This document shows, in pieces, positions 8,925 through 19,268 of a stretch of 64,000 nt of DNA. The stretch is taken from contig JAAYFU010000001.1 in the NCBI GenBank assembly GCA_012728095.1, forward strand, positions 1-64,000, written 5' to 3'. Made by a program: the position numbers and the translations under genes. Source of the stretch: Clostridiaceae bacterium. GTDB lineage: Bacteria; Bacillota; Clostridia; DSM-8532. The notes under the pieces were generated by a model. It had not been told where the DNA came from. It saw only the letters and a list, made by a program, of their open reading frames with translations, and made no database searches. Position 1 is the stretch's first letter. The number at the start of each line of letters is the position of its first letter.

Positions 8925-9692
8925 TTATACGTATTTCTGCATATGTTTTAAAGCTGACTTTTCAAGTCTTGAAACCTGAGCCTGGGATATACCTATTTCC
9001 TCGGCCACTTCCATCTGCGTTCGTCCCTGGAAGAATCGTAAATCAACGATCCTTTTTTCCCTTTCACTGAGCTTGCTCATAGCTTCGCTTATAGAAATAC
9101 TTTCGAGCCATTTTTCGTCATTATTCTTATCGTCTTTAACCTGATCCATTACAAAAATTGCATCGCCGCCGTCGTGATAAACCGATTCAAACAAAGAGAT
9201 AGGCTCCTGTATGGCATCCAGCGCCATTACCACATTTTCCTTTGAAATTCCCAGTTCATTGGATATATCAGTAATATTGGGTTCCCGGGACTCTTTCCCT
9301 ATTATTTTTTCTCTTGCCTGTAAAGCTTTATATGCTATATCCTTCAATGAACGGCTTACGCGTATCGGGTTATTGTCTCTTAAATATCTTCTTATTTCGC
9401 CGATTATCATCGGCACCGCATAAGTTGAAAATTTTACATTCTGTGTAACGTCAAAATTGTCAATTGCCTTGATAAGCCCGATACAACCTACCTGAAAAAG
9501 ATCATCCGCATTTTCTCCTCTGTTTCCGAATCTTTGAATGACGCTTAAAACCAGTCTTAAATTGCCCTGTATAAATTCTTCCCGCGCTTTTTTATCCCCT
9601 TTTTTAATTCTTTTCATAAGCTCATTCATTTTGTTTCCCGATAACAGGGGTAGTTTTGATGTATTGACGCCGCAAATTTCAACTTTGTTCAT
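8925..9692 (-). CDS. sigG: Sporulation sigma factor SigG (late forespore)
   Basis: RNA polymerase sigma factor of the late forespore. 255 residues. N-terminal NKVEICGVNTSKLPLL matches the conserved start of SigG. Region 2 has GNLRLVLSVIQRF, DDLFQVGCIGLIKAIDNFD and NVKFSTYAVPMIIGEIRRYL; region 4 has TQMEVAEEIGISQAQVSRLEKSA. The ATG at 9692 is chosen because it begins the conserved N-terminus; the frame is open 33 bp further up. It sits downstream of sigE, as is usual in clostridia, and has its own terminator. I could not pick out a clear forespore-type promoter upstream. Confidence 0.97.
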   Translation of the reverse strand: MNKVEICGVNTSKLPLLSGNKMNELMKRIKKGDKKAREEFIQGNLRLVLSVIQRFGNRGENADDLFQVGCIGLIKAIDNFDVTQNVKFSTYAVPMIIGEIRRYLRDNNPIRVSRSLKDIAYKALQAREKIIGKESREPNITDISNELGISKENVVMALDAIQEPISLFESVYHDGGDAIFVMDQVKDDKNNDEKWLESISISEAMSKLSEREKRIVDLRFFQGRTQMEVAEEIGISQAQVSRLEKSALKHMQKYV

Positions 9693-9936
9693 AAAAATCA
9701 ACACACCTCTCTCTCTGACTGTCATTCAATCTGTACAAATAACAGTCTTATCTTTGAGGGTGTGTTTTATTCTGTTTTTTCGCATGAAAATATTTTAAAA
9801 AGGCCTTGACAAGCTAGTTTAAGGCGCATTTTAACGACATGAGTTTTTCATTGACCCGGACCCGCCAAAGTCCGGCGGCTCTGCCAAAAGACCCCCAGGA
9901 TGCTATGTTCTTGGATTTCGGTAACAAATAAGTGTA

Positions 9937-10650
9937 TTAGAGCATTCTGCATATCTCTCTTTTCAAACGTCCCAGGATCCTTTTTTCCAGTCTCGAAATG
10001 TATGATTGAGATATTCCAAGCATGTCAGCCACTTCCTTTTGTGTCTTTTCCAAATGGTTGTTCAACCCGAATCTCAATTCCATTATTCTCTTTTCTCTTC
10101 CGCTAAGTTTGTTCATTGCGCTTACAAGAAGCTTCTTATCTGTTTCCTCTTCAAGATTTCTTTGGATGATATCACTGTCAGTCCCCAAAATATCGGAGAG
10201 AAGAAGTTCATTCCCGTCCCAGTCGACGTTCAATGGTTCCTCAAAAGACACTTCACTTTTTGCTCTGCTGTTTTTTCTCAGATACATCAAAATTTCATTT
10301 TCAATGCAACGTGACGCGTAGGTGGCAAGCTTAATGTTCCTTCCGGGATTATATGTATTAATAGCCTTTATAAGACCTATTGTACCTATAGATGTCAGAT
10401 CCTCTATATCCACTCCGGTATTTTCGAACTTCCGGGCTATATAGACTACAAGCCTTAAGTTTCGCTCGATCAATGTCCGTTTAACCGACATATCCCCATA
10501 CTCAAGCCTGTTTAAAAGCATAGCTTCTTCATTGGCCTGCAGCGGAGGCGGAAGTATTTCATTTCCGCCAATATAGAAAATCTCATTGCCCTCATCCTGC
10601 TCCTGGTTCTTTACCAGTGTGATAATAAATCCGAACATCTTGTTCAACAT
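9937..10650 (-). CDS. sigE: Sporulation sigma factor SigE (mother cell), made as a pro-protein
   Basis: Early mother-cell sigma factor, 237 residues. The N-terminal hydrophobic pro-sequence [13 protein letters not shown] is removed by SpoIIGA; mature-like sequence follows ([12 protein letters not shown]). Region 2: [34 protein letters not shown]. Region 4: [22 protein letters not shown]. The ATG at 10650 is chosen over 10674 because AAGGGAG stands 7 nt upstream and the length then matches known SigE. It is 53 bp downstream of spoIIGA. Confidence 0.97.
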   Translation of the reverse strand: MLNKMFGFIITLVKNQEQDEGNEIFYIGGNEILPPPLQANEEAMLLNRLEYGDMSVKRTLIERNLRLVVYIARKFENTGVDIEDLTSIGTIGLIKAINTYNPGRNIKLATYASRCIENEILMYLRKNSRAKSEVSFEEPLNVDWDGNELLLSDILGTDSDIIQRNLEEETDKKLLVSAMNKLSGREKRIMELRFGLNNHLEKTQKEVADMLGISQSYISRLEKRILGRLKREICRML

Positions 10651-10703
10651 GTTATTTCTCCCTTCATTAGGCATAATTAAAATCTTTCTTGCTTGTCTTT
10701 AAG

Positions 10704-11597
10704 CTAGATCCTGGATAGCAAAGCCGGTCCCACAAGCGCAGAGTATTTGTCGCTTCCGGATAATTTCATGCCGCATATTCCTACTATCACGTCTTTAACT
10801 TCCTTAAGTGACCCCTCCTGCCCGATCCTGATATTATCTGGCCGAAACCCGGTCAGCATACCGTTTTCTTTTCCTATGGACTTAAAAGGAATAAGATGAA
10901 TTCGTTTGAACCAGGGACTCTCTTCATTACCGGCATATAGTTCCATATTGTTTGATATTACTGATTCGTAAATTTCAGCAGGCAAAAGAGATTTTACCGA
11001 ATCTGCTTCTACTACCATCACCGGATAACCCGTTATCGGATCAATAAGAGAGTTCCCTGTATCAATCAGTGCATAAAAGCGAACTGATTTGTCCCCCACC
11101 CTGAGATAAACCGGGACAATTGAACCTTCCTTGAACGCTTTCCCAGAAAGGATCCTGCCGATGGGTCTTACCAATACGGTACAAAGTCCCGCTGAAAATA
11201 TGAAGGCTTTAAGTATCCCCGGGGGACTGATGTACATGAAACCTGCCCCGGAAACTGCTCCTCCGTCCATAAAGCTGGACAGGGCATATGTACACCCCGC
11301 AAGCAGAAAAGCTGACAGAAGCATCATTCCCCATCTTCGCATGAATTCCGAGATCGTTCTGATTTTAAAGGCAATCAGAATCATCAGTGTGGATACAATT
11401 ATTCTTGTTAAAAGCGCAGACAAAAATGCCCTGTCCGGTGCAGCGACGGTAATGACTGCGTATAACGCGCCAAGGGAAGATGCAAAGATCATTCTTAAAG
11501 TCTTTAAGGCAATCCCTGATATAGCGCTTGTCAATTTAAGTATTAAGCAGTTAGCCAAGAGGTTTTCAAAGAACAGAATATCTGCGTATACTACCAC
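10704..11597 (-). CDS. spoIIGA: SpoIIGA, membrane aspartic protease that processes pro-SigE
   Basis: Membrane-embedded protease that activates pro-SigE after a forespore signal. 297 residues. Five or so hydrophobic segments fill the first 150 residues. The protease domain carries the aspartic-type motif ALIDTGNSLIDP with catalytic D179. It starts with GTG at 11597, with AGGAG upstream. The order spoIIGA-sigE-sigG is the classic one. Confidence 0.96.
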   Translation of the reverse strand: MVVYADILFFENLLANCLILKLTSAISGIALKTLRMIFASSLGALYAVITVAAPDRAFLSALLTRIIVSTLMILIAFKIRTISEFMRRWGMMLLSAFLLAGCTYALSSFMDGGAVSGAGFMYISPPGILKAFIFSAGLCTVLVRPIGRILSGKAFKEGSIVPVYLRVGDKSVRFYALIDTGNSLIDPITGYPVMVVEADSVKSLLPAEIYESVISNNMELYAGNEESPWFKRIHLIPFKSIGKENGMLTGFRPDNIRIGQEGSLKEVKDVIVGICGMKLSGSDKYSALVGPALLSRI

Positions 11598-12076
11598 CCT
11601 GAGACTCCTTCCTTCTTAATTCATTTAATATTTCTAACAAGACAATGCCATCCTGAGCCAATAAAATGACTGGAAAGGGCGCTCATGATAACAACGGGAG
11701 ACGCTGCACTTTCCTTTACATGCTGACAGCGGGAACACATCACCCCCTTCAGAATTGGCACTGTCATTTTCTAATTTGGTTACAGGTTTTGCCTATTTAA
11801 TATTATTGTTCAACTCCTTTCTTTATGATTAGGAATAACTTTAACGAGCTTATAAACTTGATTTGATGCTGAAACACGGGTTAAAAACCTTTGGCAAAGC
11901 CTATTATAAATAGGAGATTTAAAATTTTATGTCAAATAAACTTATAGCCCGGAATATTTATTGACGAATCTTTCAAATTGGCTTAATAAAAGCTTTTCAG
12001 ACGTTACGATTTCCCGTAACAAACATTGTTTGCCTCGAATAGTATATGAGTATACACAATACCTCCGGAGGATCCT
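11598..12076. other. 479-bp divergent intergenic region, spoIIGA / asnB-like
   Basis: No gene that I would call firmly. It holds a plausible plus-strand promoter at 11961-11989. On the minus strand a 39-codon frame (11740-11621, beginning MCSRCQHVKE) follows GAAGGGGG, but the spacing is only about 2 nt and the peptide matches nothing I recognise. No convincing minus-strand promoter for spoIIGA was found by eye, although one must exist. Confidence 0.4.
11961..11989 (+). promoter_or_regulatory. Candidate sigma-A promoter of the AsnB-like gene
   Basis: TTGACG (11961-11966), a 17-bp spacer and TAATAA (11984-11989), about 90 bp before the start codon. The -35 overlaps TGACGAA (11962-11968), which fits the loose Spo0A-box consensus TGNCGAA, so sporulation control is possible but unproven. 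Confidence 0.45.
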
Positions 12077-13906
12077 ATGGCCGGAATAGCCGGTATGGTC
12101 TGCTTAACTGACGATATATTACAAAAAAGCGTAAATATTTGCGCTATGTCCGAAGCTATTCGTTCCCGGGGAGACAGCGGAGCGGGACATTACATTTCAC
12201 CGCATGCCGTGTTTTTACGGCGAACAGGGCCTTTTGGCCAAACCGGCAAAGGTTCGTTTGTCAGCGAGGTTGTAAAAGACGGCAAAACCTATATACTGGC
12301 ACTTGACGGCACAATTTTCAACAGAAGCGAAATTATCTCGGATTTAAATCTTTCCGGAGTAGATCACAATGCTCTTTCCTGCTCTGAGCTTCTTATATTT
12401 GCATATGTTAAATGGAAGGAAGATTTTCTTAAAAAATTAAACGGCAGCTTTTCCTTTGCTTTATGGATACAGGAAGACAAAGTTTTGATCCTGGCCCGGG
12501 ACCATCACGGAACAAAACCCCTTTATTACACAATAACCGACAGAATGCTTATTTTTGCTTCTGATATAAGAGGAATAACATGCCATCCTTTTTTTGAGAC
12601 CAGGCTGGATGTTGAAGGCTTGTCGGAACTGATATGTTTAAGTCCCCGTTACACTCCCGGATGCGGGATAATCAAGGGTGTCCACCAGGTAAGGCCGGGA
12701 CATTTTCTGCATTTTTCGTCAAATGGTATTAAAACTAAAAGATATTGGATCATGGAAAAGCAGGAACATGAGGATGATCTCGCAAAAACTCTTGAAACTG
12801 TCCGGGAACTGGTAATTGATTCGGTAAAAAGGCAAATGAAATCGGAAGTGCCGATTTGCGGTCTCTTATCCGGAGGAATATATTCTAGTTTGATAACCGC
12901 AATCGTAACCGATAACTCGGCGCTTCTGAATAACAGTATATATAATACATGGTCTGTGGATTTTGAGAGAAGCAGCCGTTATTTGCGTCTAAAAGGGAAC
13001 GTGATTGAAAGCGACACACCATGGATACGCTGGGTTTGCCGACGGACAGGAACCCGCCATCATTACATTTTCCTTTCGTCATCGGATATTATTGAATCTC
13101 TGCTTGAAGCCGAAGAAGCCAGGGGCATGCCGGGTATGCCGGATTCTGACGTTGCCTTGCTCCTTTTATGCCGTGAGATACGAAAAGATTTCAGTATCGT
13201 TCTATCGGGAGATTGTTCTGATGAGATATTCGGCTCAACCATCAAGGCAAGCGACCATTTTATCACCGGGCGTAAACGTCTCCCCTGGACCTCGAACCTT
13301 GCTGAAAAAATTTCTGTATTTAAAAACGATGTTATAGATTTGATAAAACCCTATGAATTTATTGAAAAATGCTATGAGGAAGCATTGGCGGATTATCCGA
13401 AATTTGCAGTCAATGAAAAGTATCTTAGAAAAGAAAATGAATCCCAGTGGTTCAGCCTGTATTGGAACCTTCCATGTTTACTGGACCGGCTTGACAAAAT
13501 GAGCATGGCTTGTGGTTTAGAAACCAGGGTTCCTTTCTGTGACGTCAGAATTACGGATTATTTCTGGAATGTTCCTCAGGAACTCAAGCGCCTGAATAAT
13601 ATGGACAGAGGATTATTAAGAGAGGCTTTGCGGGGATTTCTTCCTTCGGATGTCCTGGAAAGGAAAAAGACTCCTTTCCCACGAACATTGGATCTCGACT
13701 ATGAAGCAAAACTCAAATCTCTGCTTTTTGAAACAGTTTTTGATCCTTACTCGCCGATAAAATACATGCTAAACTTAAAAACTCTTGAAAGTATGATGAA
13801 ACAACAGCCAAATACGGTTAAGAGTTTTCTTTCCAGGACCCAGCTTTACGGATGGATCATACAGCTGGACCATTTCCTGAAGACCAATGGCATTACAACT
13901 TTTTAA
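12077..13906 (+). CDS. AsnB-like asparagine synthetase homologue with altered catalytic residues
   Basis: Two-domain protein of the glutamine-dependent asparagine synthetase family, 609 residues. Residues 1-190 are the class II amidotransferase domain and 230-600 the ATP-binding synthetase domain. The start reads MAGIAGM, so the nucleophile Cys2 is Ala. The RGPDG-type motif is RGDSG and NGEIYN has become DGTIFN, so the glutaminase looks dead. In the synthetase half the P-loop SGGxDSS reads SGGIYSS (265-271), losing the aspartate, while [11 protein letters not shown] is kept. GGAGG lies 6 nt before the ATG. It could be an ammonia-using synthetase, another amide-forming enzyme or a pseudoenzyme. 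Its end overlaps ispG by 14 bp, convergently. Confidence 0.85.
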   Translation: MAGIAGMVCLTDDILQKSVNICAMSEAIRSRGDSGAGHYISPHAVFLRRTGPFGQTGKGSFVSEVVKDGKTYILALDGTIFNRSEIISDLNLSGVDHNALSCSELLIFAYVKWKEDFLKKLNGSFSFALWIQEDKVLILARDHHGTKPLYYTITDRMLIFASDIRGITCHPFFETRLDVEGLSELICLSPRYTPGCGIIKGVHQVRPGHFLHFSSNGIKTKRYWIMEKQEHEDDLAKTLETVRELVIDSVKRQMKSEVPICGLLSGGIYSSLITAIVTDNSALLNNSIYNTWSVDFERSSRYLRLKGNVIESDTPWIRWVCRRTGTRHHYIFLSSSDIIESLLEAEEARGMPGMPDSDVALLLLCREIRKDFSIVLSGDCSDEIFGSTIKASDHFITGRKRLPWTSNLAEKISVFKNDVIDLIKPYEFIEKCYEEALADYPKFAVNEKYLRKENESQWFSLYWNLPCLLDRLDKMSMACGLETRVPFCDVRITDYFWNVPQELKRLNNMDRGLLREALRGFLPSDVLERKKTPFPRTLDLDYEAKLKSLLFETVFDPYSPIKYMLNLKTLESMMKQQPNTVKSFLSRTQLYGWIIQLDHFLKTNGITTF

Positions 13907-14939
13907 TTTCGGCCAAAAGAGCTTCCACAATTTCGTTCTCAGGAACCTTCCGGATAATTTCTCCCTTTTTGAAGATAACTGCCGAATCCTTGCCGCCCGC
14001 TATTCCTATATCAGCTTCTCTGGCTTCTCCGGGACCATTGACAACGCAGCCCATCACTGCGACTTTTATCGGTTTTTTAATGTTTTCCAGAGCTTTTTCC
14101 ACCTTGTTGGCAATGTCTATCAGGTTAATCTGTGTCCGCCCGCAGGTGGGACAGGATATTAATACTACGCCCTTTCTGTACAGACCGCAAGCTTTCAGAA
14201 TCTCTTTCGCGGCTTTAACCTCCAAAACCGGATCTCCGGTAAGAGATACCCTTATAGTGTCCCCTATCCCTGAAAGCAGTAATGCGCCTATTCCTACGGC
14301 GGATTTTATTGTTCCGCTGTAGGGCGTTCCGGCCTCAGTCACGCCTATATGCAGGGGATAGTCAGTTTTTTCCGACAGTAATTTATGAGCTTCAAACAAT
14401 ACTCTTACATCTGAGGATTTAATCGAAATGACGGTATTGTAAAAATCCAGCTCTTCCAACAGTTTTACGTTTCTTAAAGCGCTTTCCACAAGAGCTTGCG
14501 CAGACGCATTCCCATACTTTGCAAGCAGATCCTTTTCAAGAGATCCTCCGTTTATTCCAATTCTTATAGGGATCTCTCTTTCACGGGCCATATGAATCAC
14601 TTCTTTAACGCGTTCAACAGAACCTATATTCCCGGGGTTAATCCGGATCTTATCGGCTCCGTTTTCCATGGCCTTTAAGGCAAGCCTGTAATCAAAATGA
14701 ATGTCTGCCACCAGGGGAATCGTTATTCTCTCTTTGATCTTTGATATTGCCTCGGCAGCCTCCATATCGGGCACCGCCACTCTTACGATATCACAGCCCT
14801 CCTGGGCCAATGCCTGGATTTGACTTACGGTAGCCTCAATATCACTTGTTTTTGTATTTGTCATGGACTGGATGCTTATCGGTGCATCGCCGCCGATATA
14901 GACATTGCCGACTCTGATTTTCCTCGTTTTTCTTCGCAT
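13893..14939 (-). CDS. ispG: 4-hydroxy-3-methylbut-2-enyl diphosphate synthase (IspG/GcpE)
   Basis: [4Fe-4S] enzyme of the MEP pathway that reductively converts MEcPP to HMBPP. 348 residues, the short bacterial form. An N-terminal TIM barrel begins with [23 protein letters not shown]; the C-terminal domain holds the cluster cysteines in SCPTCGRTQ and [15 protein letters not shown] precedes the ATG. It is the last of the uppS-cdsA-dxr-rseP-ispG series, though separated from rseP by a repeat cluster. Confidence 0.97.
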   Translation of the reverse strand: MRRKTRKIRVGNVYIGGDAPISIQSMTNTKTSDIEATVSQIQALAQEGCDIVRVAVPDMEAAEAISKIKERITIPLVADIHFDYRLALKAMENGADKIRINPGNIGSVERVKEVIHMAREREIPIRIGINGGSLEKDLLAKYGNASAQALVESALRNVKLLEELDFYNTVISIKSSDVRVLFEAHKLLSEKTDYPLHIGVTEAGTPYSGTIKSAVGIGALLLSGIGDTIRVSLTGDPVLEVKAAKEILKACGLYRKGVVLISCPTCGRTQINLIDIANKVEKALENIKKPIKVAVMGCVVNGPGEAREADIGIAGGKDSAVIFKKGEIIRKVPENEIVEALLAEIKKL

Positions 14940-14994
14940 ATTCTTAATCTCCGTGCAGGTTATTTCTTAATAGCCAGCCATCATGTACGTTTTC

Positions 14995-15222
14995 GTCATT
15001 CTGAGAGTCAGAGAGTGCCTTTCTCTCCCTGTCATTCTGATCGAAGCGAAGAATCTTTCCTCTTATGTCATTCAGAATGGAGTGAAACGGAATAAAGAAT
15101 CTTTTTGTTGACGTATAAGATCCTTCGACTCCGCTACGCTCCGCTCAGGATGACAGTATGGTCGCTGCACTCCTCTCAGGATGACACCTTTCCTTGTCAT
15201 TCTGAACGAAGCGAAAGAATCT
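14995..15222. repeat. Cluster of dispersed palindromic repeats (GTCATTCTGA...GAAGAATCTT type)
   Basis: Five or so partial copies, in both orientations, of a short palindromic unit with the recurring words GTCATTCTGA, GAAGCGAAGAATCTT, GATCCTTCGACTC and GCTCAGGATGACA. The same family occurs at 56862-56976 and 62455-62672. The cluster begins right at the rseP stop. It behaves like REP/MITE-type intergenic repeats; ORFs drawn across it are not real. Confidence 0.85.
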
Positions 15223-16518
15223 TTACAATAACCATTTTGGTATGTCGTTAAATAGGGTGATGATAAGAATTCCGACAAGGAATATAAAACCGATAAATGA
15301 AATCATCCCTACTTTCTCCTGGGGCACCGGTTTCCCTCTGACTTTTTCTATGAGAAGAATTGTCAGTATGCTCCCGTCAAGGGCAGGGAACGGTATAAGG
15401 TTCATAATAGCAAGGTTGACGCTAATAAAGCTTCCCATGTAAATCAGATTAAGAAGAACCTGGCCGACTGATTCCTGTGTTTCCACAACACTTCCTACCG
15501 CCCCGATTATACCTACGGGTCCCGACAGTTCCTTAATGGAAATGGTTCCATTAAACAACCATTTTAATGTCATCAGCACATTACGGGCAGTAGACAGGCA
15601 AAATTTTACAGATGCTCCCATTACCTCAAATATATTGCCTTTTTTATGTTCGAGATTTACCGCGAGAGTATAATTGAAATCCGAGAACGGTTTAACATTC
15701 TCAAATACCAGTATTTTCCCGTTTCTCTCAACGGTAACGGTTAAGGGCGCTAATTTATCAGTTCGCGTATTGTTAAGGTAGTTTTGAATATCAGGCGTTG
15801 TGAAGACTTCGGTATCATCAAGCTTAATAATCCTGTCCCCGCGCTTTATCCCGGCTTTTATCAAAGGAGAGTCCGTCTCCAATATATCAATAACATTGGT
15901 TCCGATATTACCCTCTACTTTGGCCGTAAAACCCAATCTGACCCGTGTCGGTGTTTTCCCGGGGGCAATCATTTTTGCGACCTTTTTATTTTCACTGACA
16001 TCATAATAAACCAGTTCTTTCTCAGAACCGTCTTCACCGTACATGAAGAGATTTATATCAGACGCAGGTTCATAAAACCGTCTTCCCCCATAGGAGATTA
16101 GTCTGTCACCGATTTCAGCGCCTGCCTCTCTAACAACTGAACCCTCATAGAATTCTGTTATCGTATTGGTATAAAAACCCGTATTGCTTAAAAATACTAC
16201 GGCAAAAAGAAAAGCCGCCAACAGATTCATCAACGGCCCGGCTGCTATAACAAGGGCACGCTTACCCACAGGCTGGTTTGAGAAGGCTCTGGGATCATCG
16301 GAAGATTCTTCTTCTCCCTCCATTCTGACAAAACCTCCCATAGGTATCAGCCTCAGTGAGTAGGTTGTCTCTCCTTTTTTGACGGAAAAAATCCTGGGTC
16401 CCATAAATAATGAAAACTCCAGGACCTTGATATTACAAGCCTTGGCTGCCATAAAATGTCCCAGCTCATGTATGATAATAAGTATGCTCAAAGCAATTAA
16501 AGCTACAATAATTCCCAT
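15223..16518 (-). CDS. rseP: RseP-family intramembrane metalloprotease (site-2 protease)
   Basis: Membrane zinc protease that cleaves regulatory membrane proteins within the bilayer. 431 residues. Zinc motif HELGH at residues 17-21 in the first membrane segment; a membrane segment near 100; one PDZ domain (about 195-280, GIKRGDRIIKLDDTEV); and the second motif NLIPFPALDGS in the C-terminal membrane region. GGGGGG precedes the ATG. It abuts dxr with no gap. Its place in the uppS-cdsA-dxr group is conserved in Firmicutes. Confidence 0.95.
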   Translation of the reverse strand: MGIIVALIALSILIIIHELGHFMAAKACNIKVLEFSLFMGPRIFSVKKGETTYSLRLIPMGGFVRMEGEEESSDDPRAFSNQPVGKRALVIAAGPLMNLLAAFLFAVVFLSNTGFYTNTITEFYEGSVVREAGAEIGDRLISYGGRRFYEPASDINLFMYGEDGSEKELVYYDVSENKKVAKMIAPGKTPTRVRLGFTAKVEGNIGTNVIDILETDSPLIKAGIKRGDRIIKLDDTEVFTTPDIQNYLNNTRTDKLAPLTVTVERNGKILVFENVKPFSDFNYTLAVNLEHKKGNIFEVMGASVKFCLSTARNVLMTLKWLFNGTISIKELSGPVGIIGAVGSVVETQESVGQVLLNLIYMGSFISVNLAIMNLIPFPALDGSILTILLIEKVRGKPVPQEKVGMISFIGFIFLVGILIITLFNDIPKWLL

Positions 16519-17673
16519 TTAAAACCCCCCGTTTACAATACTTAGGGCCAATTCTCTCGCCTTTCTGTCAGTATCTATTATATCATTAAGTACAGGCTTG
16601 CTATTCACAAAATGTTCCTTCATAACCAGGCCAACCAACTCAGTAATTTGCAGGAAAGAAATCCTTCCTTGTAAAAACATGTTTACAGCCACTTCATTTG
16701 CCGCATTCATGGCACATGGCAGTGTACCGCCGGTTTCAGCTGCCTCATAAGCCAGTTTTAAAGCCTCAAAGGTCTCCAAATCAGGCTTATTGAAACTAAG
16801 TGTTTTTATTTCATCAAAATCCACTCTTCTGAATGGATTCTCCATCCGTTCAGGCCAGGTAAGGGCTAACTGAATCGGTATGCGCATATCCGGCGCACCC
16901 ATTTGAGCCATTATTGATCCATCCTTAAAAGACACCATTGAGTGTATTATGCTCTCAGGATGTACAATCACTTCTATTTTTGATACCGGAAGATTAAACA
17001 GCCACATGGCTTCGATAATCTCCAGGCCCTTGTTCATCATTGTTGCAGAGTCAATGGTGATCTTGCTGCCCATCGACCAGTTGGGATGTTTCAGAGCCTG
17101 TTCCACAGTTACATTTTTAAGCTGTTCTTTTGTATAGCCTCTGAATGGGCCTCCTGACGCAGTCAGAATAATTTTCTCCACATCCCTGTTCCTGTTTCCG
17201 GCAAGGCATTGAAAAATGGCCGAATGTTCGCTGTCAACCGGAAAAATCCTTACACCTTTTTCTTTCGCCAATTCTGTAATTATCGAGCCTGCGGTAACCA
17301 ATGTTTCTTTATTAGACAGGGCAATATTCTTACCGGCTTTTATCGCGGCTACAGTGGGTAATAGTCCTGCAATCCCCACAACCGATGTTAATACCGTATC
17401 GGCATCATTATGGGTTACAGCTTCAATAATCCCGTCATCGCCTGCCAAAACTTTTGTATTGGTGTCTCTAACAGCTTGTTTTAGATCGCTTGCAGCCCTT
17501 TCATCCTGCATTGCGGCGACCTTAGGCTTATACCGCCTGATTTGCTCTTCCATTAACTTAATGTTGCTGTTGGCAATTAGAGAGACTACATTTATTTTCA
17601 GGTTTTCGCAGACATTAAGAGCCTGAACTCCTATTGAACCTGTTGAACCCAAGATACACAGACCTTTTATCAT
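16519..17673 (-). CDS. dxr: 1-deoxy-D-xylulose-5-phosphate reductoisomerase
   Basis: Second step of the MEP pathway: rearranges and reduces DXP to MEP using NADPH. 384 residues. NADPH-binding LGSTGSIG at 8-15; the DXP/metal region contains VDSEHSAIFQCL (D/E ligands) and LTASGGPFRGY; C-terminal helical domain with PCAMNAANEVAV. AAGGTAG precedes the ATG. It lies 12 bp after cdsA. Confidence 0.97.
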   Translation of the reverse strand: MIKGLCILGSTGSIGVQALNVCENLKINVVSLIANSNIKLMEEQIRRYKPKVAAMQDERAASDLKQAVRDTNTKVLAGDDGIIEAVTHNDADTVLTSVVGIAGLLPTVAAIKAGKNIALSNKETLVTAGSIITELAKEKGVRIFPVDSEHSAIFQCLAGNRNRDVEKIILTASGGPFRGYTKEQLKNVTVEQALKHPNWSMGSKITIDSATMMNKGLEIIEAMWLFNLPVSKIEVIVHPESIIHSMVSFKDGSIMAQMGAPDMRIPIQLALTWPERMENPFRRVDFDEIKTLSFNKPDLETFEALKLAYEAAETGGTLPCAMNAANEVAVNMFLQGRISFLQITELVGLVMKEHFVNSKPVLNDIIDTDRKARELALSIVNGGF

Positions 17674-17685
17674 AGTACTACCTTT

Positions 17686-18543
17686 CTAGCATAAAAACAA
17701 ACTTACATATATGTAAACCAACGGCGCCACAAACAGTATACTGTCAACCCTGTCCATTATTCCGCCGTGTCCGGGTATCAGCTTGCCGAAATCTTTAATT
17801 CCTGAAAACCTCTTTATGGCAGAAGCGGCCCAGTCTCCAAGCTGAGCTACCACACCGCATAAAAAGCCCATGACGGCAAAATGGTATAACGAAATGGAAG
17901 CCACTCCCGCCCGGTTCATGATAATTTTACCGTAAAGCACCATTACAAGCATGCAGCCTATGGCCCCCCCTATTGAGCCTTCTATGGTTTTTTTAGGGCT
18001 TATATGGGGGATAATCTTGTTTTTGCCTATGGAAACCCCCACAAAATAGGCAAAAATGTCAGTCATTACTGCGCCTATTATGACAAGCCATATAAACTCG
18101 AATCCCCGTTCAAGATTCCTTGTCATAACAGCGAAGGAAAGCAGGAAAGGAATATATACTATTCCCAACAATGTATAGGCAATGTCCTCAAAATGACATT
18201 CCATTCTGCCGAATATTATTCTTAAGAACAGGTATAAAACCAAAAGATAAAAAAAAGCATTCAGATTATTAGCGGCAAATATTTTTGTAAATATACCCGA
18301 TAATTCCGGGAAATGTTCCGTGGGAATTGTAATCCCATAAGCCTTGCCCATGAAAATAACGGCCGAAATTATACTAACCGGCAAATCGATATTGATATTC
18401 CTGTTTTTCATGGCGTTTGAAAACTCAAAAAGGCCGATTATACTTGCTATAAGCGCAGCAACAGCCAGGACATATGACGGTAAAAACAGCAGGACTATCA
18501 GTATTGCTGAGGCAATTGTTCCGCTTATTATTCTTGTCAGCAT
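17686..18543 (-). CDS. cdsA: Phosphatidate cytidylyltransferase
   Basis: Integral membrane enzyme that makes CDP-diacylglycerol from phosphatidate and CTP. About 285 residues with eight or so hydrophobic segments. The C-terminal signature KKTIEGSIGGAIGC and KDFGKLIPGHGGIMDRVDS is typical of CdsA. The ATG at 18543 is chosen (GGAGGTG upstream) rather than the longer frame to 18636, which would run deep into uppS; the two genes then overlap by 7 bp. Confidence 0.95.
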   Translation of the reverse strand: MLTRIISGTIASAILIVLLFLPSYVLAVAALIASIIGLFEFSNAMKNRNINIDLPVSIISAVIFMGKAYGITIPTEHFPELSGIFTKIFAANNLNAFFYLLVLYLFLRIIFGRMECHFEDIAYTLLGIVYIPFLLSFAVMTRNLERGFEFIWLVIIGAVMTDIFAYFVGVSIGKNKIIPHISPKKTIEGSIGGAIGCMLVMVLYGKIIMNRAGVASISLYHFAVMGFLCGVVAQLGDWAASAIKRFSGIKDFGKLIPGHGGIMDRVDSILFVAPLVYIYVSLFLC

Positions 18544-19268
18544 TTTACACCTCCAAAACGTCTCTGCCTTCCCTGGTATGAGATAATGGCATCCCTCAGG
18601 TTGGCTGCGCTGAAATCCGGCCACAGAACGTCGCAAAAATAAAATTCCGTATAACTTGACTGCCAGATTAAAAAGTTGCTCAACCTCATTTCACCACTGG
18701 TACGTATAAGTAAATCCGGGTCAGGTATTCCTTTGGTATAAAGTCTTTCGGATATAGTCCCTTCATCTATCCTGGATACCAACCCTGCCTTGACATCTTC
18801 AACAAGTCTCGAAACCGCTTCCACAATTTCCTGGCGTCCTCCGTAATTCAGGGCAATAATAAAATCCAGACCTTCAATATTTTCAGTGCTTTTTTCCACT
18901 CTTTCTATTTCCTTAACTATTTCTTCAGGAAGGCGCTTTTTATCACCTATGACTCTTATCCTTACATTCTTGCCTGCCAATTCCCTTTCCGCATTACGCA
19001 GATATTCCAGAAGAAGCTTCATCAGTTCATCCACTTCTTCTTTGGGTCTGGACCAGTTTTCAGTTGAAAAAGCATAGACCGTAAGGTACCTGACCCCTAA
19101 CCGGTAACATTCCTCTACTATCTTTTTAAGGGTCCTGGATCCTTCCCTGTGCCCCATACTCCTGGACAGACCTCTCTTTTCTGCCCATCTGCCGTTACCG
19201 TCCATTATAATTGCAATATGTTTGGGAATATTGTTTTTATCCAGTTCCTTTTTCTTATTAAAAAGCAT
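18537..19268 (-). CDS. uppS: Undecaprenyl diphosphate synthase (cis-prenyltransferase)
   Basis: Makes the C55 lipid carrier for wall polymers by adding isopentenyl units to FPP. About 243 residues. The catalytic motif IMDGNGRWAEKRG has D23; TVYAFSTENWSRP and the C-terminal DLLIRTSGEMRLSNFL with SYTEFYF are hallmarks. The ATG at 19268 has GGGGGA upstream and fits the family N-terminus better than 19292. First gene of the uppS-cdsA-dxr-rseP block. Confidence 0.97.
   Translation of the reverse strand: MLFNKKKELDKNNIPKHIAIIMDGNGRWAEKRGLSRSMGHREGSRTLKKIVEECYRLGVRYLTVYAFSTENWSRPKEEVDELMKLLLEYLRNAERELAGKNVRIRVIGDKKRLPEEIVKEIERVEKSTENIEGLDFIIALNYGGRQEIVEAVSRLVEDVKAGLVSRIDEGTISERLYTKGIPDPDLLIRTSGEMRLSNFLIWQSSYTEFYFCDVLWPDFSAANLRDAIISYQGRQRRFGGVKC

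Noticed and set aside
11621-11740. 39-codon minus-strand frame with a CxxC start upstream of spoIIGA
   Set aside because: GGGGG lies only about 2 nt from the ATG, the peptide matches nothing I recognise, and no promoter is evident. Kept only as a note in the intergenic entry.
12077-13906. Lasso-peptide cyclase reading of the AsnB-like protein
   Set aside because: Lasso cyclases also lack Cys2, but no precursor, B protein or leader peptidase lies nearby, so the context does not support it.
14820-15095. Short plus-strand ORF across the ispG start and repeats
   Set aside because: It runs antisense to ispG and then through palindromic repeats, which create open frames by chance.
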